From Oscillospiraceae bacterium (GTDB lineage Bacteria > Bacillota > Clostridia > Oscillospirales > Ruminococcaceae), in assembly GCA_017512745.1 (NCBI GenBank), contig JAFWEV010000087.1:1-63084 (forward strand): a stretch of DNA of 63,084 bases, given 5' to 3'. The first letter of the stretch is position 1. Each line of letters opens with the position of its first letter. The translations under genes and the position numbers were made by a program. Shown one piece after another: positions 41,726 through 50,037 of the stretch. The notes beneath the pieces are model-generated. The model made no database searches. It had not been told where the DNA came from and saw nothing but the letters and a program-made list of their open reading frames with translations.

Positions 41726-42874
41726 ATGGAAAATGATGTAATAGATTACGCGTCGTGGGAAAACCTGGATGAAGCCACTATCCAGAACGAGGTCACGGCT
41801 CTGCTGAACAAGGTCGGCAATGTGTATACCCTCCTCGAGACAATGGTCGAGAAGAACGAATACGAAAAGACGGAAAAGGCATTCAGCGATCTGTGGATGT
41901 ACGATCTCGCCCCGGGCGGATGGCTTTTCACGTTCTACAACACGAACAAAAGGGCTTTCGGTGAATACGCGGACAAGGGCATCGTGCCGGCGTGGTACGC
42001 GCCGCTGCCCCACGATCAGCAGAAGCTCTACGATATGGTGACGCAGTACTACAAGGACGCTTCAGGGCTTATAAAGCCGGTCGAGAAACTGAGGGAGATA
42101 ATGATGCTCCTGCCATTAAAGAACGTCTTCAAGTACATGCGCACCGCGGTCAACTTCGAGCTGACGGGATTCGGCACCGAACTGTACCACCAGATCGATC
42201 AGTATGTCACCGACATCGACGACATCCTCAACAAGACCGACAATATGGAGCGCTACGCCACGACTTCCGCGAGATTCTATGAGCAGAACTCAAGGAGCAT
42301 GTCGCCCGACTCGCTGCGCCAGGGATACCGCCAGGCGAGGATAAAGGACCATCAGGCGACGGTCGACGCGTACAAGGTGCACGAGATCATATCTCCCAAC
42401 TCCAACGGGACATATACGATAAAATCCAATTTCCTCGCGGAAATGAAGGTTATAGACAAATACACGCTGGAGCTCACGATCCTGCCGAATATCTCGGACG
42501 ATCTCAACAGGACCCTCGCCGATATCCCGAAACTGAACGAGTCCCTCCGTCTCGCGTGGAAGAACTCCGGTTCGAACATCTTCATGACCCTCGCCAACTC
42601 GCTCATACACCTGCTTGAAGTCATAGAGCAGTTCTCTAAAGACGGTCTGCATGTCTGGACGTGCTTCAAGGACCGCGACGACGATTCCCCGTACTGCTAT
42701 ATCCGGAAACTGCCGGCGTTCAGCAATATGAGAGGATGGGGATCCTTCATGCCGTTAACGGGCGATCCGTGGCTCGACGGCACAGCCTTTTACAACCTCT
42801 TCAAGAACGCGGAGAGGAGCCTCGGAGAACACTGCAGCCAGTTTATCTACAGAGTCCATCCGGAACTGAGATAG
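41726..42874 (+). CDS. Hypothetical helical protein, second of an unknown pair
   Basis: A 382-residue, mostly helical protein without membrane spans or a family I can name. It is rich in Tyr, Asn and Asp, with segments such as LAPGGWLFTFYNTNKRAFGE near residue 60 and WTCFKDRDDDSPYCYIRKLP near 310. No signal peptide. It follows the preceding unknown gene at 47 bases and ends in a strong terminator 18 bases past its stop, so the two form a simple two-gene operon. Confidence 0.6.
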   Translation: MENDVIDYASWENLDEATIQNEVTALLNKVGNVYTLLETMVEKNEYEKTEKAFSDLWMYDLAPGGWLFTFYNTNKRAFGEYADKGIVPAWYAPLPHDQQKLYDMVTQYYKDASGLIKPVEKLREIMMLLPLKNVFKYMRTAVNFELTGFGTELYHQIDQYVTDIDDILNKTDNMERYATTSARFYEQNSRSMSPDSLRQGYRQARIKDHQATVDAYKVHEIISPNSNGTYTIKSNFLAEMKVIDKYTLELTILPNISDDLNRTLADIPKLNESLRLAWKNSGSNIFMTLANSLIHLLEVIEQFSKDGLHVWTCFKDRDDDSPYCYIRKLPAFSNMRGWGSFMPLTGDPWLDGTAFYNLFKNAERSLGEHCSQFIYRVHPELR

Positions 42875-42891
42875 CGAAAAACAAAATATTG

Positions 42892-42928
42892 ACCGGGTGT
42901 ATCCTGCACGGATACGCCCGGTTTTTTG
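42892..42928 (+). terminator. Rho-independent terminator between convergent units
   Basis: ACCGGGTGTATCC and GGATACGCCCGGT form a 13-bp stem with one G-U pair and loop TGCAC, followed by TTTTTG. An A-rich 5' flank makes it usable for the convergent acyltransferase gene too. Confidence 0.9.
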
Positions 42929-42950
42929 TCGTCTGTCTAAAAAATGACGG

Positions 42951-45221
42951 CTATTCTCCCTGTTTTGACGCCGGAGGTGCAGCGTCCTCCTTCATGACCT
43001 CAGATACGAATGCCGAGAAGGCCTTTGCGCCTTCGGCGCTGAGATGGACTCTGTCGGGAGTGAAGCGATCCGGATATTCGTAATACCCGCAGTTCCACTC
43101 CGCGATCCTGATGTTTTCCCTTTCCGCGGCTATCTTATCCAGATGCCCGCCGGTCCCGTTCTCATAGTACGGGATCACTTTTATGACGGTTATATCACAC
43201 CCTTCGAGAGCGTCGAACAGTCTTACAATATCCTCTTCGGCTATGCCGCTCTCGCTTCCGACCGAAATAAATACTCTTTCCGGCAGGGCGTCGTTGCTCT
43301 TAAGTTCCTCTATCTCCTTTATATACGCGTCCGCATCAGGTTCCTCGGAGGCGATAAGGTACAGATCCGGCGATAAGCCGCCTATGAGGTCCGCCGCCTC
43401 GTACACATATCCGTCTCCTATGAAGAGCGTCCTGTTTGCCTTTTCCTCCTCGAGCTTTCTCATCACGAAATTTCTTGAGATGCATTCGAGGATGTATTCC
43501 GCGTAAGCCTTTCTGCCGTCCGGAGTCAGGTGGATGCCGTCGTAGTAGAACCAGTTGTCATGGTCCTTGGAATACTCCGCCCAGTCCACGACGGTGACGT
43601 TGTCGAACTCCTCACCGAGCTGTCTTATCATGTTGTTGTTCGGGAACTGCCAGTCGTTGGTGATGGTGAGCCAGTATATCTCCCTTTCGCCGCACATCCG
43701 GATTATCTCCTCGCAGGTGTCCTTCGGGAGCACGTTGTTCGTTCCTATCCCTATGATCACCGGATTCCCAAGCGTACCGTTCGCGGATCTCTCCCTCACT
43801 ATGCTGTAGAGCGGATAGTGGGATCTGTTCTCCTGCGCGTCGAAATCCCCGTTCGGGAATGTTTCCCTAAGAGATCTCACCGCGCCGAGCATCACGGAAT
43901 CCCCTATGCACGTGACGGGAAGCTGCCATGCCTCGGAGATCCTCGCCATCGCCTCGGGATCGTTCAGGATGTCGTTCTCCTGCTGTCTTCTCATCATGTA
44001 CTCGTTCTGTATCTCGCCGAGCAGTTCCCCGCTCTCCGCGAGCTGCTGCTGGAGTTCCTGCATCTCAGCAGTGTGGTCCTTCGCGAGATAGATGTCCTCC
44101 GCCCCGTGCACCGCAAAGAAGATGAACGGGATAAGCAGCACGACCCTCGCGGTATTTACGGCCCAGACCTTCCACTCCTTTTTGAATCTCAGGCTGACCC
44201 CGAAGTGCAGCAATGCGGAGACCGCAATCACCGCTGCGATATATATCCATATATCCCTTTCTGTCATGCCCGTGAGCGTCTTAAAGAAGAAGAGCATTGG
44301 ATAATGCGTGAGGTACACTTCGTATGATATCGAGGCAACGGGACCGGTCACAGGGTTCCTGAGCAGTCCGAACAGCCCCGACTCCTTGTCGGAACAGACG
44401 GCGATGAGGAACAGCGCCAGGATCGTTGACGCGCAGAATCCGTATCTGTACAGTTCGTGCGTTTCCCCTATGTTAAGACACATCCAGCCGAGCGCGGCAA
44501 GAAGCGCGAGGAAAAGAACGCTCCCGAGCCATTTGCCCTTGAGAGCCTTCGGTATTATCCTCTTGTCCTCCGAGTGGAGGAATCCGAGACAAAATCCCGC
44601 CAACACGGAAAAGAGTCTCGCGTCCGTGCCGAAGTAGAGGCGCATCTGCGATGCGCCGTGATGACCCAGGTACGGCATGACGCACACGGACAGCGCCGTT
44701 ATGAGGAGCAGCGGGATCCACCATGCGAAGAACGGTATCTTCTTTCTTATAAGGGATATGAACTTGTATATGAACGGCAGCACTATCTCAATCTGGATCA
44801 GCATCGAGATGTACCACATATGCGTGAACGGCGAATCCGTGACTCTCGCAAAATACGACTCGCCCGCCGAGATCTGCCACCAGTTGTTGCACGCCTCGAG
44901 CACGCTCATCGTCTCGGGCTTCTCGTTGAGCCATATGACCTGAGGCGCATATCTCAGCGCGTACACGGAGATGCATGTCACGATGACGAGCGGGAGATAC
45001 AGTCTTAAGACTCGCTTCAGGAGATATCCTATTGCGGAAAACTTCTCCTTCGCAGATGCGGAGACCGCGAAGAGATATCCGTACATGACGAGAAAGACGG
45101 ACACTGCGATATATCCGCCCTGTAGCAGTCCGCGGTCAAAGTGATACACGAACACTGCGGCTGTGCACAGTATCCTCATGATATCCAGTCCGGATATGTT
45201 TCTGTCTTTCTTGTCCTTCAT
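42951..45221 (-). CDS. OafA-type membrane O-acyltransferase with two C-terminal SGNH-like domains
   Basis: A 756-residue protein. Residues 1-370 are an acyltransferase-3 domain of about ten helices, with MRILCTAAVFVYHFDRG carrying the usual His in the first helix. Residue 385-430 is a coiled linker. Residues 435-565 form an SGNH hydrolase-like domain with CIGDSVMLGA, GIGTNNVLP and DGIHLTPDG. Residues 575-745 form a second one with FIGDGYVYEA, ISVGSESG and DRVHLSAEG, where the nucleophile Ser is Gly. Such proteins acetylate peptidoglycan, teichoic acid or polysaccharides outside the cell. The second SGNH unit is probably inactive or binding-only. The start at 45221 has no strong ribosome site. 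Confidence 0.85.
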   Translation of the reverse strand: MKDKKDRNISGLDIMRILCTAAVFVYHFDRGLLQGGYIAVSVFLVMYGYLFAVSASAKEKFSAIGYLLKRVLRLYLPLVIVTCISVYALRYAPQVIWLNEKPETMSVLEACNNWWQISAGESYFARVTDSPFTHMWYISMLIQIEIVLPFIYKFISLIRKKIPFFAWWIPLLLITALSVCVMPYLGHHGASQMRLYFGTDARLFSVLAGFCLGFLHSEDKRIIPKALKGKWLGSVLFLALLAALGWMCLNIGETHELYRYGFCASTILALFLIAVCSDKESGLFGLLRNPVTGPVASISYEVYLTHYPMLFFFKTLTGMTERDIWIYIAAVIAVSALLHFGVSLRFKKEWKVWAVNTARVVLLIPFIFFAVHGAEDIYLAKDHTAEMQELQQQLAESGELLGEIQNEYMMRRQQENDILNDPEAMARISEAWQLPVTCIGDSVMLGAVRSLRETFPNGDFDAQENRSHYPLYSIVRERSANGTLGNPVIIGIGTNNVLPKDTCEEIIRMCGEREIYWLTITNDWQFPNNNMIRQLGEEFDNVTVVDWAEYSKDHDNWFYYDGIHLTPDGRKAYAEYILECISRNFVMRKLEEEKANRTLFIGDGYVYEAADLIGGLSPDLYLIASEEPDADAYIKEIEELKSNDALPERVFISVGSESGIAEEDIVRLFDALEGCDITVIKVIPYYENGTGGHLDKIAAERENIRIAEWNCGYYEYPDRFTPDRVHLSAEGAKAFSAFVSEVMKEDAAPPASKQGE

Positions 45222-45253
45222 GTTCCGTCCGTCGTTAATAATACGTATACCCT

Positions 45254-45281
45254 AGTATACATGGAAACCGGTATCCGGCAA
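45254..45281 (-). promoter_or_regulatory. Probable promoter of the acyltransferase gene with an overlapping motif
   Basis: On the minus strand TTGCCG (45276-45281), 16 bases, TATACT (45254-45259). The -10 overlaps TACTAGGGTAT (45247-45257), an 11-base word also found before the LexA-like gene at 47660-47670. Confidence 0.5.
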
Positions 45282-45341
45282 AAGATTTGATGACATCGGA
45301 TACATTTTTTTCTTATCTCTGCCGGCCGGAGAGAAGAATCA

Positions 45342-45923
45342 TTATGTCTCCGACACGGTATTTTCTTCCTCGAGGTCATCTCTCCTCTCAGGAGATCCGT
45401 CCTCACATCTCCCGAAATATGCCCTCAGGCGTCGCAGGCCCGCTTTGACCGACAGTTTCACTGACTGCCTTGTGACTCCTTCGCTGACAGCTATCTCCTG
45501 ATACGATCTGCCCTCGAAATAGAACATGCGCAGTCTCCTCTTCTGAGCCGGAGTCAGGATATCCAGCATCTTCCGGATAAGGATCCGGTCAAGTTTGTCC
45601 TCGAACTTATCCATTTCTGATTTCTCCGCAGGCATAATAGCTTCCTGCTCCTCTGTCTTTCCGGGAAGAGCCACTTCGTGGCGCGCCCTCTCCTTTCTGC
45701 GTCTCTCCTCTTCCCGGCATGATTCCTCTATGACTTCCCACTGGAGCGTGGTCATGAGGATAAAAGGTGAGAACATCTTCATGGTCTCCGTATACCGGCC
45801 GATAAGGATCTCCGGTTCAAGATCCGTAACGATTATCCACTTTTCTTTCCCCTGAAAGTCGCTGTAAAGTTCTTCCGTGCGGACAACCATGTAGTCTCCG
45901 CTGTTAGATATAAATTTTCTCAA
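45342..45923 (-). CDS. Sigma-70 region-4-like regulatory protein
   Basis: A 193-residue protein. The C-terminal part (about 115-172) is sigma region 4: ILTPAQKRRLRMFYFEGRSY, then QEIAVSEGVTRQSVKLSVKAGLRRL. The N-terminal half lacks region 2 and contains an Arg/Glu-rich helix (EEERRRKERARHE). It is therefore more like phage-type or accessory activators than a full sigma factor. The TTG start at 45923 is supported by AAGGAGA 9 bases upstream; the ATG at 45890 is the alternative. It lies downstream of a terminator that ends the small-gene operon. Confidence 0.78.
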   Translation of the reverse strand: MRKFISNSGDYMVVRTEELYSDFQGKEKWIIVTDLEPEILIGRYTETMKMFSPFILMTTLQWEVIEESCREEERRRKERARHEVALPGKTEEQEAIMPAEKSEMDKFEDKLDRILIRKMLDILTPAQKRRLRMFYFEGRSYQEIAVSEGVTRQSVKLSVKAGLRRLRAYFGRCEDGSPERRDDLEEENTVSET

Positions 45924-45943
45924 TTATTGTTGTCTCCTTGTTG

Positions 45944-46018
45944 TATAAAAAAAGAAAAGCCCCGGTAAGAGCTTTTTTCCAATCACTTTCCGTGATCCTC
46001 ATTGCTCTTACCGGGGCC
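45944..46018 (-). terminator. Large terminator of the small-protein operon
   Basis: GCCCCGGTAAGAGC and its exact complement (45959-45972 and the region 46005-46018) enclose a second small hairpin (ATCAC/GTGAT). On the minus strand the stem is followed by TTTTCTTTTTTT. Confidence 0.88.
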
Positions 46019-46139
46019 TCTCATGTAGTGTTTCTGGTCCAACTCCCGGTCGGTATTGAGAGTGCAGCCGGGGAAGGATTTACGCAGCCTGTCTCATCTC
46101 GACCGTCCCTACTTGCCCTCTTTGAATTGTCTCTTTCTC

Positions 46140-46370
46140 TCAGGCGAAATATTCGTCCGAGTGATCCGGTATGTATATATCCGTTCTCATATGCCTGCGG
46201 CCTAGCTTCCGCCTCACGTAATCCAGCCGGCACCGCTCGCACGTCACCTTCTGTACTCCGCTGTCGTCCAAATACGACATGATCTTTCCGCCGCAATGCT
46301 CGCAATAGAATATCTTGAGCACGTATCTTGAGTTTTTGCCGTTTTCTTTGCTGTTGTTTCTTTGCTTCAC
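46140..46370 (-). CDS. Small zinc-finger protein
   Basis: A 76-residue basic protein with a four-Cys finger, FYCEHCGGKIMSYL and VTCERCRLDYVRR, resembling small phage-type finger proteins such as Com. The start is GTG at 46370, whose GTGA overlaps the stop of the preceding gene, with AGGAG 10 bases upstream. It is the last of three overlapping tiny genes. It is probably nucleic-acid binding; the target is unknown. Confidence 0.65.
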   Translation of the reverse strand: MKQRNNSKENGKNSRYVLKIFYCEHCGGKIMSYLDDSGVQKVTCERCRLDYVRRKLGRRHMRTDIYIPDHSDEYFA

Positions 46371-46654
46371 CTGATGAGATCTCCTGTACGGATCGGATTC
46401 GAGAATGTCCTTACATCCTCCGGGTCGTCTATGATATACCATCCGAGTCCCTCATGGAGCACGTACTTGTCGTGCCCGTTTATGGTCACGAGATACTTCT
46501 CTCTCACCATCCCGCTCCTCGGATTGCACCACACCTGTTTCACCTCTTCCACAGGATAGTACTTTCCCTCCCTTATGAGGATCCTCGGCATTATGGCCCC
46601 GTATCTGTCTATTTCCATCAGCACCCCGACTTTCGATGTCAGTCCGTATATCAT
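46367..46654 (-). CDS. Small hypothetical protein
   Basis: A 95-residue protein rich in beta-prone residues: LIREGKYYPVEEVKQVWCNP, then KYLVTINGHDKYVLHEGLGW. No known family recognised. Its ATG overlaps the stop of the preceding zinc-finger gene (ATGA), and its stop overlaps the next start (GTGA). Tight overlap on both sides supports that all three tiny frames are real and translated together. Confidence 0.6.
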   Translation of the reverse strand: MIYGLTSKVGVLMEIDRYGAIMPRILIREGKYYPVEEVKQVWCNPRSGMVREKYLVTINGHDKYVLHEGLGWYIIDDPEDVRTFSNPIRTGDLIR

Positions 46655-46863
46655 ATGTCTCCTGCTCCTTTCGCATCTGTTTTTCCTTTATTCTGTGATC
46701 CCGCATCCGGCACCTTCCGCATGCCGGGATATCTTGTCCTTATCAGCGCGCGGCATCTCTCGCATTCGTAAACGCCGCCCGTCTCCCGTAAGTACATGTC
46801 CCTGTTTACCTTTCCGCATACGGGACATATTCTCGTATATGTTCTTTTCGGTTCCCTTTCCAT
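46651..46863 (-). CDS. Small zinc-finger protein
   Basis: A 70-residue basic protein with a four-Cys finger, RICPVCGKVNRDMYL and YECERCRALIRTRY, followed by a Lys/Gly-rich tail. First gene of the three-gene overlapping unit. The ribosome site is poor: AAAGGA lies about 18 bases before the ATG, so the true start may differ. Divergence from the finger at 46140 is large, but the shared CERC motif suggests common ancestry. Confidence 0.58.
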   Translation of the reverse strand: MEREPKRTYTRICPVCGKVNRDMYLRETGGVYECERCRALIRTRYPGMRKVPDAGSQNKGKTDAKGAGDI

Positions 46864-46975
46864 GTTTGCTTCTGATCATTCCTTTGCGTGTTCTCCTGAT
46901 TGCTCTTAACAGTACTGTTGTCCCATTATATGGTATAAGACGCCGCATTTCTGAAAATGCGTTTTTATATATCCC

Positions 46976-47593
46976 TTATGCCCACTTTATGATGTTCTTT
47001 ACGACGCCCTGTATCTCCAGTTCCTTGACGAGTATGACCTTGCCCGGATATACCTTCTCGTTGGCGTATCTGAGGATGGCTTTCTTTTTCCTTGCATCCA
47101 CTCCTCCGTATACCTTGAGAGTATTCTCCTGATTCTCGTCCTTAGCGACCACTATGTCTCCGACCGAACAGGTGCTGCGTCTCTGAATAAGAAGAAGATC
47201 TCCTTCGAAGATGTCCTTGTCCTCCATAGAATCTCCCTTCGCGAAAAGCATATAGAACTCGCCATCCCCGAAGAGGTTCCTTGGGAGATCCACATACGAG
47301 AGAATGTCCTCGTTCTCGTCCTCCGGATCGCCGCAGCGGACGCTTCCGACTATGGGAGCGGAAAAGTATTCCGTCTCTGTGCGGATCACTTTCTTAAGGC
47401 CGGATATGATCCCGTTTTCGTACCGCAGCATTCCCCTCTTATCCATCTCGACCAGATACTTGTATATGCATCCGTTCGATCTGCCAAGCGCCGCAGCTAT
47501 GTCCCTTGTGGACGGGCTTACATGTTCCCTTCTGTAGTAATCTCCCACATATGTGGCGATCTTCTGCATCAGTCCTTCGTCTTTGCTTCTCAT
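46976..47593 (-). CDS. LexA-like repressor with S24 self-cleavage domain
   Basis: A 205-residue protein. Residues 1-60 form a LexA-type winged helix (HVSPSTRDIAAALGRSNGCI). Residues 80-200 are a peptidase S24 domain with the nucleophile in AKGDSMEDKDIFEGD and the lysine in NTLKVYGG. The cleavage site region reads SVRCGDP, with Cys-Gly where LexA has Ala-Gly. The start at 47593 follows GGCGGTG by 6 bases. It is probably a damage-responsive repressor, either a LexA paralogue or a phage-type one, governing the small genes downstream and perhaps itself. Confidence 0.85.
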   Translation of the reverse strand: MRSKDEGLMQKIATYVGDYYRREHVSPSTRDIAAALGRSNGCIYKYLVEMDKRGMLRYENGIISGLKKVIRTETEYFSAPIVGSVRCGDPEDENEDILSYVDLPRNLFGDGEFYMLFAKGDSMEDKDIFEGDLLLIQRRSTCSVGDIVVAKDENQENTLKVYGGVDARKKKAILRYANEKVYPGKVILVKELEIQGVVKNIIKWA

Positions 47594-47611
47594 TCTTACA
47601 CCGCCTATCGT

Positions 47612-47673
47612 AAACAGACTGTTTCCATTCACATAATACAACATCCAAAAAGAAAAGCAATACCCTAGTAGGG
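47612..47673 (-). promoter_or_regulatory. Promoter and palindromes of the LexA-like gene
   Basis: TTGCTT (47655-47660), 16 bases, TATTAT (47633-47638) on the minus strand. The palindrome AAACAGACTGTTT (47612-47624) covers the expected start of RNA, a normal place for autorepression. A second palindrome CCCTAGTAGGG (47663-47673) abuts the -35 box and contains the word shared with 45247-45257. Confidence 0.6.
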
Positions 47674-47675
47674 CA

Positions 47676-47709
47676 AAAAGAAAGAGGTGTGCAAACTAAT
47701 GCACACCTC
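47676..47709 (-). terminator. Terminator-like hairpin with no visible upstream gene
   Basis: GAGGTGTGCA and TGCACACCTC form a perfect 10-bp stem with a six-base loop; on the minus strand TTTCTTTTTG follows. No minus-strand coding gene is seen between here and 48702, so it may end a small RNA or read-through from that gene. The rest of 47710-47992 shows no gene. Confidence 0.7.
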
Positions 47710-47992
47710 AGCAAGTTATAGTTCTTTACAGATAGCTCAATTGTCATTTTCTCTGTTATTATTGCTATTGCTCCTGTCTGAAAAAAGAGGGTCATATGCT
47801 TATCCGCTCATCGAATCCTTTATTAGAGATCTTATTATTAACCGACCAGCCGAAAAAAACTGAGGTCGATCTTTTGTGCACAGACATTTGACTTGTTATA
47901 TTAGTAGACAGTATTTACCTGGATATGCTTGACAGTTAATATATAATAGTGAATAAATTACCGAGTCCTTTTTTTATCGGAGGTTGGCCTAG

Positions 47993-48409
47993 GTGGAAGT
48001 CAAAGCTGTCGTATGCCCGAATTGCAACAAAACCGTATATCTCCAGTCCGGAGAATTTGCTTTCTGCCCGTATTGCGGTTCAAAGCTCACTATTCCAGTT
48101 GATAATGAGCCCGAGCAGCAGAAGCCTGTACAGAGTGATGAGGAATACATAGAAGAGCAGACTCAGCACAAGAGCAAGATGATAAAACAGACACTGTTGT
48201 GCGCAGTCATTGCCGTTATTTTCATTGTCATCGTCGCCAACGGGAAAGCCATCCTGGAACTCCCGAAACCATTCGGCAACATCCTGATCGTCCTTGCTAC
48301 GCCCGGACTATTCTTCGCTTTCGGTATGACTTTCCGATTCCTCTCCGGAGTGATAATAGCCAAGAAGAATATAGCGGAGGCTGAAAAGAAAAGAGCTGAA
48401 GCAAAATAG
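47993..48409 (+). CDS. Zinc-ribbon membrane protein
   Basis: A 138-residue protein. Residues 8-32 form a zinc ribbon (VVCPNCNKTVYL and AFCPYCGSKL), 35-60 an acidic Gln-rich linker, then two membrane segments near 65-82 and 92-118 and a basic, Ala/Glu-rich tail. The start is GTG at 47993, 8 bases after GGAGGT. This is a common clostridial architecture of unknown role. Monocistronic, with its own terminator. Confidence 0.75.
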   Translation: MEVKAVVCPNCNKTVYLQSGEFAFCPYCGSKLTIPVDNEPEQQKPVQSDEEYIEEQTQHKSKMIKQTLLCAVIAVIFIVIVANGKAILELPKPFGNILIVLATPGLFFAFGMTFRFLSGVIIAKKNIAEAEKKRAEAK

Positions 48410-48437
48410 TCAGTTCGTTCGAGATAGTCTAAACAAC

Positions 48438-48480
48438 AAAAACCAAAGTCGTTCTGCCGCGCAGAAATACTTTGGTTTTT
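48438..48480 (+). terminator. Bidirectional terminator
   Basis: AAAAACCAAAGT and ACTTTGGTTTTT enclose an inner TTCTGC/GCAGAA hairpin, giving a long, nearly continuous stem with U-rich flank. The remaining 48481-48701 is AT-rich and shows no gene. Confidence 0.85.
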
Positions 48481-48701
48481 CTGTATCCTTATATAGTTAC
48501 AGTTCTTGATAAAATAAAGTGTGTCTTGCAGAACAACGGGCAAAAATCACATACATTAGTGGTTATGTTTTTTTTGTTTAAAGCCATTGGATTTCCTAAT
48601 CGACTACACAATAATGCTCATATTTACTCATAAGTCAGTATGAACAATTTTTGCCTATTTACTGCGCGACTATTGTCTCACAATTCAGATTATTGCCGGG
48701 C

Positions 48702-49013
48702 TTAACTATCATACTTGTCAAACGGTTCCTCGCTATCAATATCATCTGATTCCAGGTAATGGAATGAATCATCTTCACTGTTGCTATCATCAGCATCCTC
48801 TGGCGAATCATTTTCCTGATCTTGTGTATTGTCTCCGTTTTCCATTTTCCTGACCAGCATCACGATACGAATTATACCCAACACAACCAGTATTCCTCCC
48901 AAGAACAGTTCCGCCCATATCGGCAGAACCCATTCACTAAAGGGGATTGAAAACGCGCTTGTAAACAACAGATATGCACCATAGAAACATGCAATAGTCA
49001 GAAAAATACCCAT
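48702..49013 (-). CDS. Small membrane protein with an acidic tail
   Basis: A 103-residue protein. Two hydrophobic segments span about 3-20 and 30-52; the last 45 residues are almost all Asp, Glu, Ser and Asn (SPEDADDSNSEDDSFHYLES). AGGAG precedes the ATG by 9 bases. No family recognised. The acidic tail should be cytoplasmic and may bind a basic partner or metal. It lies 50 bases downstream of the esterase stop, so it could be the last gene of the pentose operon. Confidence 0.6.
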   Translation of the reverse strand: MGIFLTIACFYGAYLLFTSAFSIPFSEWVLPIWAELFLGGILVVLGIIRIVMLVRKMENGDNTQDQENDSPEDADDSNSEDDSFHYLESDDIDSEEPFDKYDS

Positions 49014-49063
49014 TTCAAAACTCCTGAGATTATGATCTGATTCACCCGATTTTTTTTTTAGGC

Positions 49064-49879
49064 TTAAAAATCGAACAATTTATTCATCCAGTTTATACAC
49101 ATTGGCACCCAAGATTCAACATTAACAGGATGCGGCAGTTTATATCCTGTCAGGTCTGTATTAAGGGATAACCCATGCGGGCCGTTCTGAAAGATATGAA
49201 GTTCAAACGGAACATGATTTTCAAGGCATTTTGCAGCAAATCCGATCGCGTTACTTACGGGAACATTCTCATCCTCCATGGTATGCCAGATAAAACACGG
49301 CGGTGTATGTTCATCTATGTAGTTGACCGTTGTAACTTCCGGCGGGTTGGACTCATATATAGCGCCGACTGTCATATTGGGAACGATCCTTCTTTCAAGG
49401 TTTGTAGGAGCGTATCCCAGGACAACAGCATTCGGGCGATTGCCGCCTTCAGGTATTCCCAGCCTTTCAGCCAGGTCGCCACGATACCATTGCGTTGCAA
49501 TCATGGATGCCAGGTTTCCTCCTGCAGAAAAACCGGCAACAGCTATCTTATCAGGATTTGTGTTGTATTCTTTGGCGTTCTGCCGTATATGCCATATTGC
49601 CAATGAAACATCTTCAAGCGGTGCCGGGAAAACGGACGCCTCGGCTGTTCTGTAATACAGCACAAACACATTATATCCGGCATTCAGAAAAGGAAATGCT
49701 ATCGGCTCTCCTTCCCGCTCCGAACAATAGAAATATCTTCCGCCCGGATTAACTATGATCGCAGGCCTGTCCTCCGGCGCCCATTCCCCTACTTTGTCCC
49801 AAAGCTGTGTATTCTTATCGTGCACATATGTTACAAGGAATGCACCTTTACCATTCAAATCTATTCTCTTATGTATCAT
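49064..49879 (-). CDS. Acetyl-esterase-type alpha/beta hydrolase
   Basis: A 271-residue hydrolase of the BD-FAE/Axe type. NPGGRYFYCS is the oxyanion segment (HGG-like), VAGFSAGGNLAS near residue 115 holds the nucleophile, EDENVPVSN the Asp and NGPHGLSL the His. No signal peptide is seen, so it acts in the cytoplasm. AAGGAG lies before the ATG. Last enzyme of the arabinose-type operon, it could remove acetyl or feruloyl esters from imported pentose oligomers. Confidence 0.85.
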   Translation of the reverse strand: MIHKRIDLNGKGAFLVTYVHDKNTQLWDKVGEWAPEDRPAIIVNPGGRYFYCSEREGEPIAFPFLNAGYNVFVLYYRTAEASVFPAPLEDVSLAIWHIRQNAKEYNTNPDKIAVAGFSAGGNLASMIATQWYRGDLAERLGIPEGGNRPNAVVLGYAPTNLERRIVPNMTVGAIYESNPPEVTTVNYIDEHTPPCFIWHTMEDENVPVSNAIGFAAKCLENHVPFELHIFQNGPHGLSLNTDLTGYKLPHPVNVESWVPMCINWMNKLFDF

Positions 49880-50037
49880 CAGTATATCGACTCCTTTTTT
49901 ATAAACATATTTCCGTTGACGTTCTGATAATGAATTATCTTTCCTGCAGGGATATACAGATCCGGCTACAGTTGTTTATGAATAGTTCAGGGACATGGTA
50001 TGGCAACCACATCAGTATTTGTATTACAGATACAGGT

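Noticed and set aside
47439..47795. 118-residue minus-strand frame across the LexA-like start
   Set aside because: It overlaps the real gene in another frame and runs through the terminator hairpin; no ribosome site.
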